From Rhopalosiphum padi (Eukaryota; Arthropoda; Insecta; Hemiptera; Aphididae): 64,000 nucleotides of DNA. Below, piece after piece: positions 36,976-50,395 of the stretch (its first letter is position 1; each line of letters starts with the position of its first letter). Made by a program: the position numbers and the translations under genes. Under the pieces are notes generated by a model. It saw only the letters and a program-made list of their open reading frames with translations. It was not told where the DNA came from and made no database searches. The stretch lies in the NCBI RefSeq assembly GCF_020882245.1, contig NC_083600.1, positions 19,902,001 through 19,966,000 on the forward strand, written 5' to 3'.

Positions 36976-36992
36976 GTAATATATAAAAAAAA

Positions 36993-39900
36993 ATGACTTA
37001 CGACGACCTATTGCACAAAATTGGAGATTTTGGGAAGTACCAGAAAAGAATTTACTTCTTCTTGTGTTTACCCGCAATATCGTGTGCTTTGCATAAGTTA
37101 GCTGGAGTCTTTATCCTTGCTAAAACGGATCACAGGTAAATAGTTTTAATGGCATGTTACACACATTCCTTCTATTTATATACATTGTGATTCATTTAGG
37201 AGGACGCTACACTCGCATGTATTGTCACCGTCTTACAAATGTAAAATATAGCAAAAACTGTTTTGCACGGGATAGATACATTGAAGTTGTTGTGTAGACT
37301 CTGAATTGATCTACAATAAAGTTGAGAACATTATCTGTGAAATATTGTTTTTATTTTTTTGATATCACTTATATGAAAAAAGTTCTTATTGTTTCAAAAT
37401 CCATTATTTTTTATCTTGAATAATTTTTTTTTTAGTTCTGATATCAAAGTTCTCTTTTTTATGTGGTGAAAATTTAGTTTCTTAGTTATGACTTATGATT
37501 GTAGTCTTCTCGGTTCTTTCCCAGGCAAAATAGTTTTTTCTGTGTCTTTTATATATGCAAGACGGAAACAACACATACGGGTACTGTCCTCTTAACGTAA
37601 GACACTCATTATTACAGAAAACACTAACACTGAAAGATTTATAAATGCATTTTGTCATTAAAAAATTAAAAAATTAGTAAAATAAAGATGTAGTTAAGGA
37701 GGATCTAAGGAATGTGTGATTAGATAAGTGAAAATAAAGTACGCTTAAAAAAATAAACGGTGTAATACTGTAATGTCGTATAGTGGAAAGAACTTTCGGA
37801 GACTATAGGAAATGAAGAAGAAAAAATAGTAATAATATATTTTATTAGAAATATGTTTTTTTAACTATACCTTAAAAATATTCTTTTAATATACGTTGAT
37901 AATTTTTGAAATAACGAGTGTCTTACATAAATTGACTATCCGGTATATTTATTATGTTTATACGATTACTTATCTATTTATATAATTTATTATGTATAAA
38001 CGATTAATAATATTGTTTTCCCGTTATAGATGTCAACTACCGGGTGAGCTCAACAATGCTTCGTATGCTTTGCCGATCAATATCATGAACATGTCATACC
38101 CATTCGATTATAAGTTGGACCATTTTTCTTCGTGTAAAATGTACGACACGAATTTCACTGAAACGTACTACTCGTCCAATATACCGGCGAACCATAGCAT
38201 AAATTGTCACCGGTGGATATACGACAGGGAGACATTCCAAAACACCGCAGTGATGGAGGTGAATTTTTAAGTGCTCATAATATTCTCCTATAATGGTTCT
38301 AAATTGGTCAATTTTTTTGAATAGTTTGACTTGGTCTGTGATAGAGCTTGGTACAAAGGTACAGCGGACTCTATGCTCATGGTCGGTGTCATGTTGGGAT
38401 CGATAATATTTGGATACTTGTCGGACCGGTGAGTTGTCTTATAGTAACATAAACCTTAACGCTTAATATGAATATTATATGTGAAAAAAATGTATATTAT
38501 ATAGTTATATTCCTGTACACATTTATGTACCATAATAGATACCAGTGCGGCAGTGCTAGGTATACTATGTAATTAAATGTGCATTATTTTAGATTACACA
38601 GTACACACTGTGTGTACGCGGAGTATTCTTATTCATATAACATAAATTCTAAGACACATATATATTATACAAGGCGATTTAATTCTGTGTATAATATTAT
38701 AAACAAATGTTTTGACTTATCTACACATTTTTATTAAACTCAAACGAATATCTTTTTTTTTAGGTAATAAAATATGTATTTCAATATTGCCGTTATCTTA
38801 AGATTTTTTAAGTGATCAACATATACAGATACTAATAATGGTATATTATATAATATACATTTTATTTATACGCCATAAAATACTATTAAAGTTGGGCAAA
38901 TTTTTATCTAGATAATTCAAACACATACCTAAGAAACTATATGTTATACGAGTACCTACATGTATTATGTGTTTGAATGTCTTTTTTTTAAAAATGTTTT
39001 GAAATATTTTTCTTTTAACATAATATATTTAATCTAATAAAATACCTGAAAGATATTTCAATGATAGTAAAAATTAATTTGAATATAATTTTATTTAGGA
39101 AATATAATTTTTGAATAATGCTTCACTCTGAGTAATTCATCATGGTTTGTAATACTATGATCAGCCTAAACGTTTAATATTTTTTTAATCGAGTTTTAAA
39201 TTTGTATTGTTGTCAGGATTGGAAGAAAAAATATTTTTACAATATCTGTTTGGCTGCAGGGAATCGCCGGTTGCGGTATGGCATTTACCCAAGAATATTG
39301 GAGCTTTACATTTCTCAGAGTGTTGGTCGGAGCATCTACTTCAGGGTTATACCTAGCAGCTTATGTCATCGGTAGGCCGTGTACCATAACTAAGCTCGTA
39401 TCTATATTTAGACGTCAATATTCAATACGAAACTGAGAGGTTGTTAAACACTCAAAAATTGTACATTGCACACGGCTATATTAATAATAATATGGACTTT
39501 AAAATATGACCTAATAAATATTTCACTGTTTAATCAGCAGGTAAAAACTGTTTATCGCGAAAAATGCACGAATAATAATAGATAATTTCTTTATAAATAT
39601 ATTTTTTGCGTTATCGCCACGTAAAGTAATCATTGGATTTTTTTTATAGTGTATATTTCTTAAAATAATATTTATTATTGTAGGTACCTACCGTTTTCAT
39701 TCATATAATTGATTATCTTAATAATTGAAAACTATTTATGTTTTTTTTTTTATATATTTTTTTTAATGTACATAGACGCATTGTATTAGAATGGGTATTT
39801 AAATATACGTTCTCAGAACGTACAACTTTACTGTTTCAAATATTTTAAAAGTACAATTATTCACAGGTTTGGAATTTGTCAGCCCTAAATATCGAATGGT

Positions 39901-42900
39901 GGTTGGCGTTGTCATACAAATGTTCTTTTCTGTTGGTTTCCTTTTAACATCCGCATTTGCATATGTTTTTCACAATAATTGGAGATATTTTCAATTGGCT
40001 ATAACCATACCGACTCTGTTCTACACGACCTATCATTGGTCAGTAGTGCACATATTAGTTTCATCACCAGTTAAGTTTACTAAAACTAATTTTTAATTTT
40101 TAAGGTTTATACCAGAATCTGTGCGATGGCTATTGACCAACGGTAAACAGGAGAGAGCCGTAAAAATTCTCCAGAAAGTGTGCAGAGTAAACGGTGTGGA
40201 CATTTCAGACAAAGACATAGTTGAAATATTGGAATGCGATATCGAGAAAAAGCCTATAGTACAGGCCGATGCTCAACCAAATGCGTCATTTTTTGATCTA
40301 TTCAAACACCCTGTAATTTTGAAGAGATCTATTATTATAATGCTTTTGTGGTAATGATAGCTAATATTAAATAATTAAATTGATAAGATATAAATTAATT
40401 AACCTATAAACTTACGGTTTATAGTCTAGACTCTAGAGTAATTAGTAATATAATAAATTATATAATACGAAGATGATATATTTGTCATTTCGCATTGTAT
40501 TATGCATCTATGCGTATTATTTATTTATTATAATTTATTTTATTACATATTACACATTAATTTAAGTACGACGAAATTAAAAATTTACAAAAATATTTGG
40601 AAGAAATTAATAAAAAATATATTTAAAAATACATTCTCACACAATATGTACGTATTTGCCATCGTTATAAATATTTTTAGCGGATATCTGTACCTAAATA
40701 TCTCTTGATACATATTTTATCAGTAGATAGCAATTTAAATAATTCACAATTCTTAAGATTACACTCAATAGTGAATAATATATATATTTCATATGAAGTA
40801 TGAATAAAGAGCTGAGTCTGCAGGAGTTATAATTTTCATTAAATAACTATGTACTTGATTATATTTATACAATTATAAGTGTAACGACTGTAACGTATTT
40901 CAAAATGATTAAAATAATTATTTTTGTGTCTTTCATCTATGAACAGAAATATGTTTAATTATTATTAAAAAATAGCATTTTTAGTTAAATTTTAAAATAA
41001 AAAAAAAAAATATTGAAAAATCTAGATAGTATGATAAAATAATTTTTATTTGACTGAATACTGTAATATTATATATGACATAAATATAATAAAATTTAGT
41101 TTGGTTGTTTATATAGTAGTGAAATCAGAATACTACTATAAACGGAACATTAATATAATAATGCATTTTAAAACGAAAAAAAATATAAACGTAATTGAAT
41201 GTTATTTAAATTTTTTTTTAGGTTTGTAAATAGCACTGCCTACTATGGTTTGTCTTGGAGTACTTCCAACCTTGGAGGAAATCAATATTTGGTGTTTAAT
41301 TTAGCCGGTTTAGTCGAGTTTCCGGCTTATACGTTTTTGTTATTAACCCTCAACAAATGGGGCAGGAAGATAAATATATCTGGGTTCCTAATATTAGCCG
41401 GATTAGCACTTCTAGCAACACTAGCTGTACCCAAAAGTAAATGATTTATCTAGTTTATATGTAATAATGAACGAAATTGATTATTATTAACTTTTTAATG
41501 TGACACTATAATGACTTTTGATTTTTGATGATTTTTTTTATTATTTCACCAAAAGTTACTGATTATCGTAATTCTTGATTGTGTTGTATTATAATATTAT
41601 GGTCTGTTCTATTAGCATGAAAAAAACTACAAACACATGTTATTTATTTCTAGCGAATACATGGTTGGTTATATTCTGTGCGATGATGGCTAAACTGGCC
41701 ATAACTGCTTCATATGGAGCCGTGTATGTCTATACCGCAGAACAGTTCCCGACTGTAGTGCGGAATATGGGCTTGGGAGTAGGATCGTTTTTCGCTAGGA
41801 TCGGAGGAATTGTGGCGCCATATATCAATAATACGGTATGGAGGTGCATTAAAGTGCACTTAAACCATGGGATTTACGAATCGAATAATATAATATAATA
41901 CTAAAGGTCATAAATGTTGATTAAATTTTCAGGCTGAAATTTGGGTTAATATGCCTTTGGTTGTGTACGGTGGTCTAGCATTGTTGGTCGGGGCGTGGTC
42001 ACTAGTATTACCCGAAACGCTTAACAAAAAACTGCCAGACACCATCGAAGATCTCATTGCTATGTCAGATAAGTGAGTGAATTTAAAAACGTTTTATACA
42101 AAGAACGTATTGATTTTAACTTTCTATAAAAGTCTGCAGTGAAAATTGAAAAGTAAAGAAATCAAGTCGAATTCATTGAGCAGGATTTATTTTTAACCCT
42201 TTCTAAATTTTATGGCAATAAAAAATGGGATTTCATAATAGTAACTTAATAGATATTCGATAGTATCAACAAAATATTTTTTTAAATTACAAATCGTTTT
42301 TATCAAAAAAAAAAAAAACCATACATAAAGAAAAATTTATATTTGATGTATTATATACCGACCAAGTTATATCTATGGTAGAATTAAGAATACGCTCATA
42401 TAAAAAATATTCAGTATGTCCATACTCAATTTACTTTCAGTTATTCTAATCGATTAAAATATGCTAATTTATGCGTGTCAACTCAACCCACCGGTTAGAC
42501 ATAGATATAGTCATAAAATAATTCTCACCTTTAATTTTAATTTGATTAATCAGATTTCGTATTGTATACCCAATGCTATTATTTTGTATGCACAATAATA
42601 TAGTATATTATTATGTTGATCAAGCAGTATTCATGTTGTAATATTTATTTAATATACTAATATATGTCTTGTTGTAAGTTATAACGTTATATGATGTGTT
42701 TACAAAAGATATTTCAATTGTTAGTATAATATTGTGCTTGTGTGAATGAATTTCAACAGCCAACCATTATTGAACGATAAATAAGGATTGCAATTTGGAA
42801 TACTGTTAGTAGAAATTCGATGACAATACTTTATAAACACATTCCTTGTTTCAACACTAAAAACACAGAAGCATGAACCCAGAAATTTAAAAAAAACGTA

Positions 42901-43498
42901 TTTAATACGTATATGTATACTGTATAGTCTTATACACACTTATTAGTTATTTTAACGCATGGAAATAATATTCTCTCAAGCTATAACACTTGACGAATGA
43001 CGTTTGTCGACTAATTATAAACCTATATGGCTTTATCTTATTTACTTGATAAACATTATATAACTATTAAACTATATTATTATTTCTATAATTGTATTTG
43101 TATTCATGTATGTTTCCAATTTATTCTGTTGTTTCTTGAACAATCCAATTATTCTCAACACAAAAAATTCGATACCAGAATCGGGAAAAAATAATTCTAT
43201 TTTAGAATTTATGTACTGTGAGTGATTAATGACTTATATGACTTCAGTATCTCAAATAATTAAAAAAAAAAAAAAAAAAAAAAAAAACACGAATAATGCA
43301 ACGGACGAAACATATTTTATTGATTTAATTCATAGTAAATTTGATTTATTTTTACACCAATTACAATATATTGACATTAATAAATTACACTAGTATTATG
43401 TATTAATAAATGTTTATTTTTCAAGGAAATACAAGCCAGTGCTTACGAATGAACCAGCAACAAACGGTGACGCGAACAAGGATAAAGACAAGTATTAA
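36993..43498 (+). CDS. Orct: Organic cation transporter, SLC22 type (10 exons, 552 aa)
   Basis: Exons: 36993-37135, 38030-38258, 38325-38428, 39217-39371, 39867-40038, 40105-40350, 41222-41436, 41654-41835, 41933-42072, 43426-43498. All introns are GT-AG and in phase. The protein starts MTYDDLLHKIGDFGKYQKR, the usual SLC22 head. The large extracellular loop between TM1 and TM2 (about 48-124) has several Cys and N-glycosylation sequons (NAS, NMS, NFT, NHS). It is followed by LVCDR (127-131), the MFS loop SDRIGRK (157-163), PESVRW (271-276), TAEQFPTVVRN (449-459) and a C-terminal LPETLNKKLPDT. Twelve membrane segments are expected. Known family role: plasma-membrane uptake or exchange of organic cations, carnitine or other small organic ions; the substrate is not predictable here. 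The ATG is preceded by an acceptor in the upstream tandem repeat, so a 5' UTR intron is likely. The symbol is by family resemblance and orthology within SLC22 is uncertain. Intron 5 is only 66 nt. Confidence 0.92.
43262..43287. repeat. Poly(A) run of 26 bases
   Basis: An uninterrupted A26 tract in the last intron of the transporter. It could be a retroposed tail or simple slippage; no recognisable retrosequence precedes it. Confidence 0.9.
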
Positions 43499-46400
43499 AG
43501 TATTATATTATGTAGGTAACATTGATATTTTGTATTTTTCCACTATGAATAATAGTTACATGTTTTATGTTTTGTAATAATATGTATTAATGTTTCGACT
43601 GCTATTTTTTTATAACTACTTATTATTAATATGAAAACTTAAACATTGCTGTTTGTGCCCATTTTGTACTACCCACCTATGTTTTTTATAACATTCTGAG
43701 TGAATCACAAACAATAATAATATTAATATTGTAGGTGGTATTTTTTTTTTTACATGATGACTATTTTAATTCTGTATTTAGTGCAAACGGTAATAAATCC
43801 GTTGATTTAAACGAAAATAAAAAATAAGATTACCTCTACTGGACTGCGTTGTATTCATAGATATATGTATATTAAAATCATAAGTGATTTTTATGTTCGT
43901 AATCGAATTTGTGCTGTTTGTGATGCTCAATTGTATCTATGCTATAATAGTGTTGTGCGTGAAACTGTCATTAAAAATATAATATGGCCACAGTGTTCGA
44001 ATTGTAAAAAAAGGGGGACTATTAGACTTGAAAAACATTAGCGTTCCTTGAAATGATTAAACTCAAACTAGTTTACAAAGCCCCCCACACCCAACCAACC
44101 ATAAATTTTAAAACAAAATGACTAAAAATAACTGTATTTTTTAAACGTATATTTTTAAATTATATTGCATAACTGTAATGCAGTAGAATAATTTATAATA
44201 ATAACAAGTTGTATAATTCATTAAATTTAATTTTATTCAATATAATTTTGCATAATAAAAATTACAAAAGTAGTTTATGTGAAAAAATCACTTTGTAAAA
44301 AAGTAAGTACCCTAGTAATAATGAAAATAATTAGTAGATATGTTCTAAAAATATTTAAAAAAAATATTAGGGAATCTACCTGTATAGCACGCTCTTGCGT
44401 TCCTCCTCAATTCGAGCGCTGAATACGGTCATACCTGAATACCTGATCAAACACTATTTTATTACAACTTTCGACGTGTATTGTACCATTTATATGTGTA
44501 ACACGTGTACTTATACTCTTGATATCTAAGAAAACATGTACTAAATTATTCTCAACAGGTATTAAAATTAAATTTAACTTTGCTGTTTAGGGTTAAATGT
44601 AAATAATTTGTGTTTTTATACTTAATTTAGTTTTTTATAAAATAAGATTTAATAGCTTTTGTCAAACTATTTTGTACGTTTAAATAATTTGGATGAAACG
44701 TATTTTTACTATATAAAGGAATGTGTATTTTTTTTAAAATTATTATTATCATTGTTCTTATTAAAATCATTCGGTGTCTATATGTCATAACATATCAAAT
44801 TACTCAAAATTAATGTTAGTCAAGAAGTTTATTTAATTTTTTTTTATTACATTAATTATTGAATATAAACATAAATAACTGTGTCAGTAAGTTGATAATT
44901 GCCTAATATGTTATTTTGTATTTTATAAATTGATTATAAAGTACAGTCAAACATTATTTCTTTAGTAATCACAATAGTGACGAATAATATTGCATATTTA
45001 TTTTTTTTCAGTTTTTTTTACTATATAATGAATTTTAAAGCAATTTAAATTAATTGTATAGAATTTATTTTGATTATAATAATATCAAATACGTTTTATG
45101 CACTATGCAGTTATAGTAATTGTATATTTGTATGTATATTTTAATATATAGTATACTTTATTCTGTATTAAAGAAACTTCAAGAATAAATAATTGAATAG
45201 GTACACCGATTTTAAAACTATTATAAAAAGTCTTTAATGTGTAAACATCGATATATATATATGCAGTTCCAACTGAGGAAATCAATTAAACAAATAATTG
45301 TTAAATTCTTTTATGTAAGTACTTTATATAGGACGTAGGTATACTTAAACTTATTACTTCAAAACTAGATACATTTATTAATTTGCTTAATTATAAGCTT
45401 AGTTATAATAATGTCTAACATCGACTTTTAATTGTATTACATATTATTATATATTTTAGACGCTATAATACAAGCGTTCAAATTGTATTGCTTTACGTAC
45501 CTAGCCTAGCTTAACATAATATTATTTTTTTATGAACTTTTTAGTTGTCTGTTAAAATTATTTATTTATTATGTATAATATGTCCATTTCCCTTTCAAAC
45601 GTAAAATATATCCTTAAAATCAATCTAATAATATGTAATCCAAGTATTTGTTTCAGAAATATATGAAAGTTGGTATTACAGTTATAAGACAGTAAACAAA
45701 ATCCATAATTTGCAGTACGTGTTACGTGTTAAATATATATATAAATAACAAATAGTTGGATTCTATTAGACTGTTGCATAGGTCCTTATCATAATAAAAT
45801 ATATCCCTACAAGGCATATTATATATAATTAAACATATATAGTTTATACATAGATAGAAATGTATTATGTCTGTTTGGATTTATCTTGTATATTCGGTGT
45901 TATTCAAAAAATGCACGGAAATATCTGTATAACGTTGTAATACACGCACTAATGGAATTCACTGGAGTACAAATATAGTATCAAGTAATGTGCGCCCTCC
46001 GGGTCGCATAATTTATCAACGGGACAAAATAACGTTTTTTAGATTTCCAGGAATGAGAAAACTTCATATTGTATTGAATTTTCTATATTATATTGACGTG
46101 AATTTATGTTATATATTTAAACATTTATAAACATAGAGTAAAAAAATAATTGTTCACTAGAAAACGAATTAAGATATGCTTAAATAAGTTAATAACCCTG
46201 TCCACAATTTACCTTATACTACGAGAGTAATGCATCTGCATTAATTCGATGCGCAACAGAAAGTATACCTAAAATAAGTACATTTATAATCTCAATGTAG
46301 GTTTGTATCTTATTATTTCGTAATTCACTTAACCACCCCATTATTATCATTATTTTATAATTAAACACATTTAAATTTATTACGATAGTGCGCCATTTAG

Positions 46401-47659
46401 GTGTACTTTTATCGTGTTTACCGGAATTAAAATTAATAGTAACAAACAATTAAAGATTAATGCATCTACATAAAGTTCAACATTGTTCATAGATATCGAT
46501 ATCAGGTGTAAACGCCAGAATTAAAAAAAAAAAAATCAATAAAAATTGTTTCTTTATTTTGAAACGAATTTAAATTAAAAGGGATTGTTGGTATAAAAAA
46601 AAATGATAAACGTATAATTAAGGTGAGTCACGACCCGGATATGCATTTATTTGTATCACATGTTTCACAAAAGAATGACGCCGTGGTTAACCGTCATTAA
46701 ATTAACTATAATAAATTATATTTATCATTTTATTAATCTAATGGTATAAGGTATTTTTATCTGGTAAAATAAAGGTTTACCTACATATTGATGTCTTTCC
46801 ATTAAAAAGAATATATATTTTTAAATCCTCAAGTAGTTTGGATTATGTTAGTTTTTAATCCTGGAATAATTATTTGACCTATAAATTATTTTAAAACACA
46901 CATAGGCCTAAAGCATAATATATGGGTTTCAAAAGTCAAATAAGTATGTCGTATATAGTATTATTAAAGCGTGTACTCATTATGCGAGTGCGGTTATTAT
47001 TGATTGTCTGCTTTTGTCTTTATAATAAAATTGTGTAAAGGAAGATTTATGTTATTGTAATAAAACTGTTCGGCATTAATCTAAAAAACTATCCTTATGG
47101 ACGATAGTATAATAAAACGATGCGTGCAAACTTAATAGTAGCAATAGCCAATAGGTAATAGTTATAAAATAATGATTTTACGGTAGCTTTGTCATAATAA
47201 TAAGCTTAAATATCACACGTATTATTATTTTTTAAATATAAAACGCATGCAAACAAATAATATTCGAACACACAACATTTTATATCGAGTGTTCTTGACC
47301 GCGTGTTCAATAAACTCTTATTAATGTAAGATAAAAATCATGGTTTATTATATTATACCGAATAATAAACCGTCATGCGGTGATAGAGTGCACGCCAATA
47401 TTTTATAATTCTACACCAGAAATGCGTACAAATAAGCACCTAAAATATTTACGATTATAACAAAAAATGTATGCGTTTTCAAATTACATGTTTGTAAATT
47501 TTCCTTAAACACAAGTGTGAGATCAGATTATATAATATGTTTATACATAATATAATAATAATAATAATAATATATAGACTAGCATTTTAATCACAGCGTT
47601 TATCATTTAAAATCTTCAAATTCAACGTGGGCTCGTTGGCAAGCTTTACAAGAACGTTA
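43499..47659. other. Convergent 3' flanks of transporter and opsin
   Basis: The region between the two tail-to-tail genes holds the transporter 3' UTR on the left and the opsin 3' UTR on the right (a minus-strand AATAAA candidate at 47343-47348). The middle is AT-rich with no supported exon, RNA gene or transposon end. Short minus-strand frames at 45103-45285 and 46219-46449 are unrecognised and low-complexity. Confidence 0.5.
43792..43821 (+). terminator. Candidate poly(A) signals for the transporter
   Basis: Two AATAAA hexamers (43792 and 43816) lie about 300 bases after the stop codon, followed by a T/G-richer stretch. Chance occurrence is possible in this AT-rich DNA. Confidence 0.35.
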
Positions 47660-50331
47660 TTACTTATTGTTATCGTCTCCTGTAAGTTTGGCGTCTAGCA
47701 TAATGCTGCTCTTAGACGTAGTCCGCGGGAGCTTGTACCAGCTGGGCGGCATGTACTTCAGACTCTCCTGCCTGGTGGGCGGGAATTTCGTTTCCAGCGC
47801 TTTGGTCTCTTCGGTCTTGTGACTGGAAGTGGATCCTTGCCGTATCATCTTCTTGTCGTCCGGATCGATTACGACGATCACTTCTTCAACGCACTCGTCT
47901 TCGGAGCTCGAAAAGTTCCTGAGACCCGCGCCACTCTTGTTGGAATGCGACTGACCCCCCCAGCTCTTCTTCATGCCGTAATCCCGCTCCAATTTCCTGG
48001 TCTTCTTCTTCGACATCAGTTTTGTCAATTCGTTTTTGAACCTCGGGTGTGTGATGGCGTATATCCAAGGGTCCATGCAGCTGGCCGCTTTGCAGAACAA
48101 CGCCGGGATCATCGAACTTAGCGGAGTGATGTATTCTTTCTGATCGAATACGCCCAATAGGGCTACCATAGCGTACGGTGTCCACGATACGAACCACAGC
48201 ATGATAACCCCCACCACCACGTATCCCAGTCTTATCTCCGTCTTCCTCTTTTCCTCCTCCTGACCATACCGGCTAGCAGTCATTTCACTAGTCATCCAAA
48301 CCGCCCTCAGTATTTTCACGTAACAGTACGATATCGTGGTGAACGGTATGCACCACGCCGCCGTAAAGAACACCAGGATGAATCCTTTTTCTTGGTTGTC
48401 GTCCGTCAGATAGTCAAAGCTGCAGCTAGTTAGGTATCCTTCCGGTACGTATCGATTGTACCCCAGATCCATTACCGGTATGATTGAAAACAAGAACCCG
48501 TATATCCATATCAGACCTATCCACACCCTTGCCCGCTGTTTGGTAGTTTTAACGGCCGCGTTAAGAGGGTGCACTATGACATAATACCGGTCTAACGATA
48601 TAGCGGCTAATGTCATGATGGACACAGTTCCCGTCAAACCACCAAAAAATCCATAGATCTGACAGCCTACAAAGGAAACATTCAAAAATGTAAGTTAGAT
48701 ATCAAATATTAACATTGTGTCGTTATAAATACAGTATAAACTAGCTATTGAAACGAATCGGGTTTAATAACATTAAATTGAAGGTCTTGGCAAAACTTAT
48801 ACTTACATAGATCATTATGACATCTAAATAATAACTACGCAGATGTTATGAGTTATTTTTGGTTATCTTATAAAAATATTTTATCTATATTGATTGGATT
48901 ATATTTATCGTTGTTTCACAATTTATTTTTCTTTTAGTGAACTTCAAGTACTCGACCACAGTTAACGTGCCAAATTAACATATTTTAAATTTATTTGGCT
49001 ATGAATAACGTAAGTTCAAAAGTACATTTCAAGAAAATAGAAAAAAAATTACAGTACTTATGATTTTTTTTTATAAAAAATGTATTTATGAGACAACATA
49101 TTTTTTATTATGTAATAATTATAATTCAAATACTTTTAATCTTACTTATTAATATATTTAGTAATAAAAATACAACAAATAATATTGTATTTATATATAA
49201 ATAATATAGGTATCATTTCATTTTTAAAATATTGCTTTTAATGACTTACGATTGCCAATATACACAGTTTCTACTGTATATATTTTATTTTTCACATAGT
49301 CTTACCCAGTTTTCCTAGCGTAGGACCCTGGTAATAGCTGTTGTAGATGAACACCGGTGTTTTCGCTAGCATAATGAAATCGCTGACCGCCAAATTCATT
49401 ATCAACACGTTGGCGGGCGTTTGCAACGATTTACATCTGAAAAAAATCGATCGTATCGTGTTATAATAGTGCAAAGTTTGTTTGCATGCATAATTGGATA
49501 CTTTTTGATACTATATTTTATATGTAGGAAAAATATACTGTGTATGTACTATATAGTGTAGCTTATAACTTACTTGATGTACATGAAAATCACTAGTGAG
49601 TTTCCGAAACAACCGAGTACCATGATGACGGTGTACAGTAAACCGAGAATGTAGTGTGACGTAGCATTGGGTGGCTCGAATTTGAACCAATGAATATTGA
49701 TTAAATTCATGTAATCGTCCGTGTAGAACCCGTGTTCTTTCCATTTGTTGATTGGATATTTAGTTTTGAAGTCCGGCATGACTTCGATTTCGTCTGTGTG
49801 ATTCGATGTGTTGACATTGGCAGTTTTTTGTACAGTTATGCTCAGCCGTTTGTCGGGCTTTGGCCAAATCGTAACGTTACTGTATTTCAAATTATTTTTC
49901 TGTCCGAATTTCGTAGGTTTCGTGACATTGAGTGGCGGCTTGGTTGTAGAATTACCAGATTTCGGCGATTTTGGTTTTGTGGCGGTTGTATGGTTAGTCT
50001 TGATAAGGTTAGAGTTGTTTCGATTTGTCGTGGTTAAGTTTTTGTTCAAAACGATCGCCAATCGTTTTGAAACATTTTTTACTGTCGTTGAATCATGGAA
50101 TGTTAAATTATTATTATGTTCTGATTTGAAGTTCCAATCGCGTGTTGGGTTTAAAAATTGGATTTGTGGCCATACTGCAGATGGAACTTTGGTATTGACA
50201 GTATTGACATTTGCAGGCAATTGAACGGTTGTTAGGAAACTAGTTTCAGTTTTAACAATACTTTTACAAAAGGTAAACGTATTAAAGACAAAAAAACTTA
50301 TGCATATGAAAATACGTAGAAATAATACCAT
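47660..50331 (-). CDS. Rh7: Rh7-type opsin with long N-terminus (3 exons, 631 aa)
   Basis: Minus-strand exons: 50331-49574, 49436-49306, 48666-47660; GT-AG introns in phases 2 and 1. Residues 1-24 look like a signal peptide. Residues 25-224 are a Thr/Asn/Lys-rich extension with about eleven N-glycosylation sequons. Seven helices follow from about 225. Opsin landmarks: GN in helix 1, LAVSDF in helix 2, disulfide Cys298 and Cys378, Tyr301 at the position of bovine residue 113, LDRY (Asp322-Tyr324), Glu372 at the counterion position 181, SWTPY in helix 6, and Lys489, six residues before DPWIY, as the retinal-binding lysine. The third cytoplasmic loop lacks the QAKK-type motif of visual r-opsins and instead reads EEEKRKTEIRL. 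The C-tail (about 510-631) is charged and Ser-rich. The helix sequences and non-canonical loop fit the insect Rh7 lineage, a non-retinal or extra-ocular light sensor in flies; arthropsin is the main alternative. The start is the first ATG after an in-frame stop at 50380. Confidence 0.88.
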
Positions 50332-50395
50332 GATTTGAATTTGTAACCTTGTATCTTCACATCTATGTATGCATACTTACTGAAAATAAATAAAT
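50332..50395 (-). promoter_or_regulatory. Opsin 5' UTR segment with likely splice acceptor
   Basis: Reading the minus strand, ATTTATTTTCAG ends at about 50383 and is a good acceptor, so the coding exon probably begins a few dozen bases before the ATG and is joined to an upstream noncoding exon. A tiny upstream frame (ATG, two codons, stop) lies at about 50376-50365. Confidence 0.4.

Noticed and set aside
36689..37077. Two minus-strand open frames sharing their C-terminal sequence
   Set aside because: They overlap the 185-bp tandem duplication and the first transporter exon in antisense. Their similarity is just the DNA repeat.
48667..48685. ATG-initiated start for the third opsin exon (MNVSFVG)
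   Set aside because: These codons are intronic; the acceptor TTTGTAG at 48667-48673 and phase 1 joining to the second exon restore KLGCQIYG.
47819..50224. Plus-strand and alternate minus-strand open frames over the opsin exons
   Set aside because: They are shadows of the opsin coding sequence in other frames, with no recognisable protein motifs.
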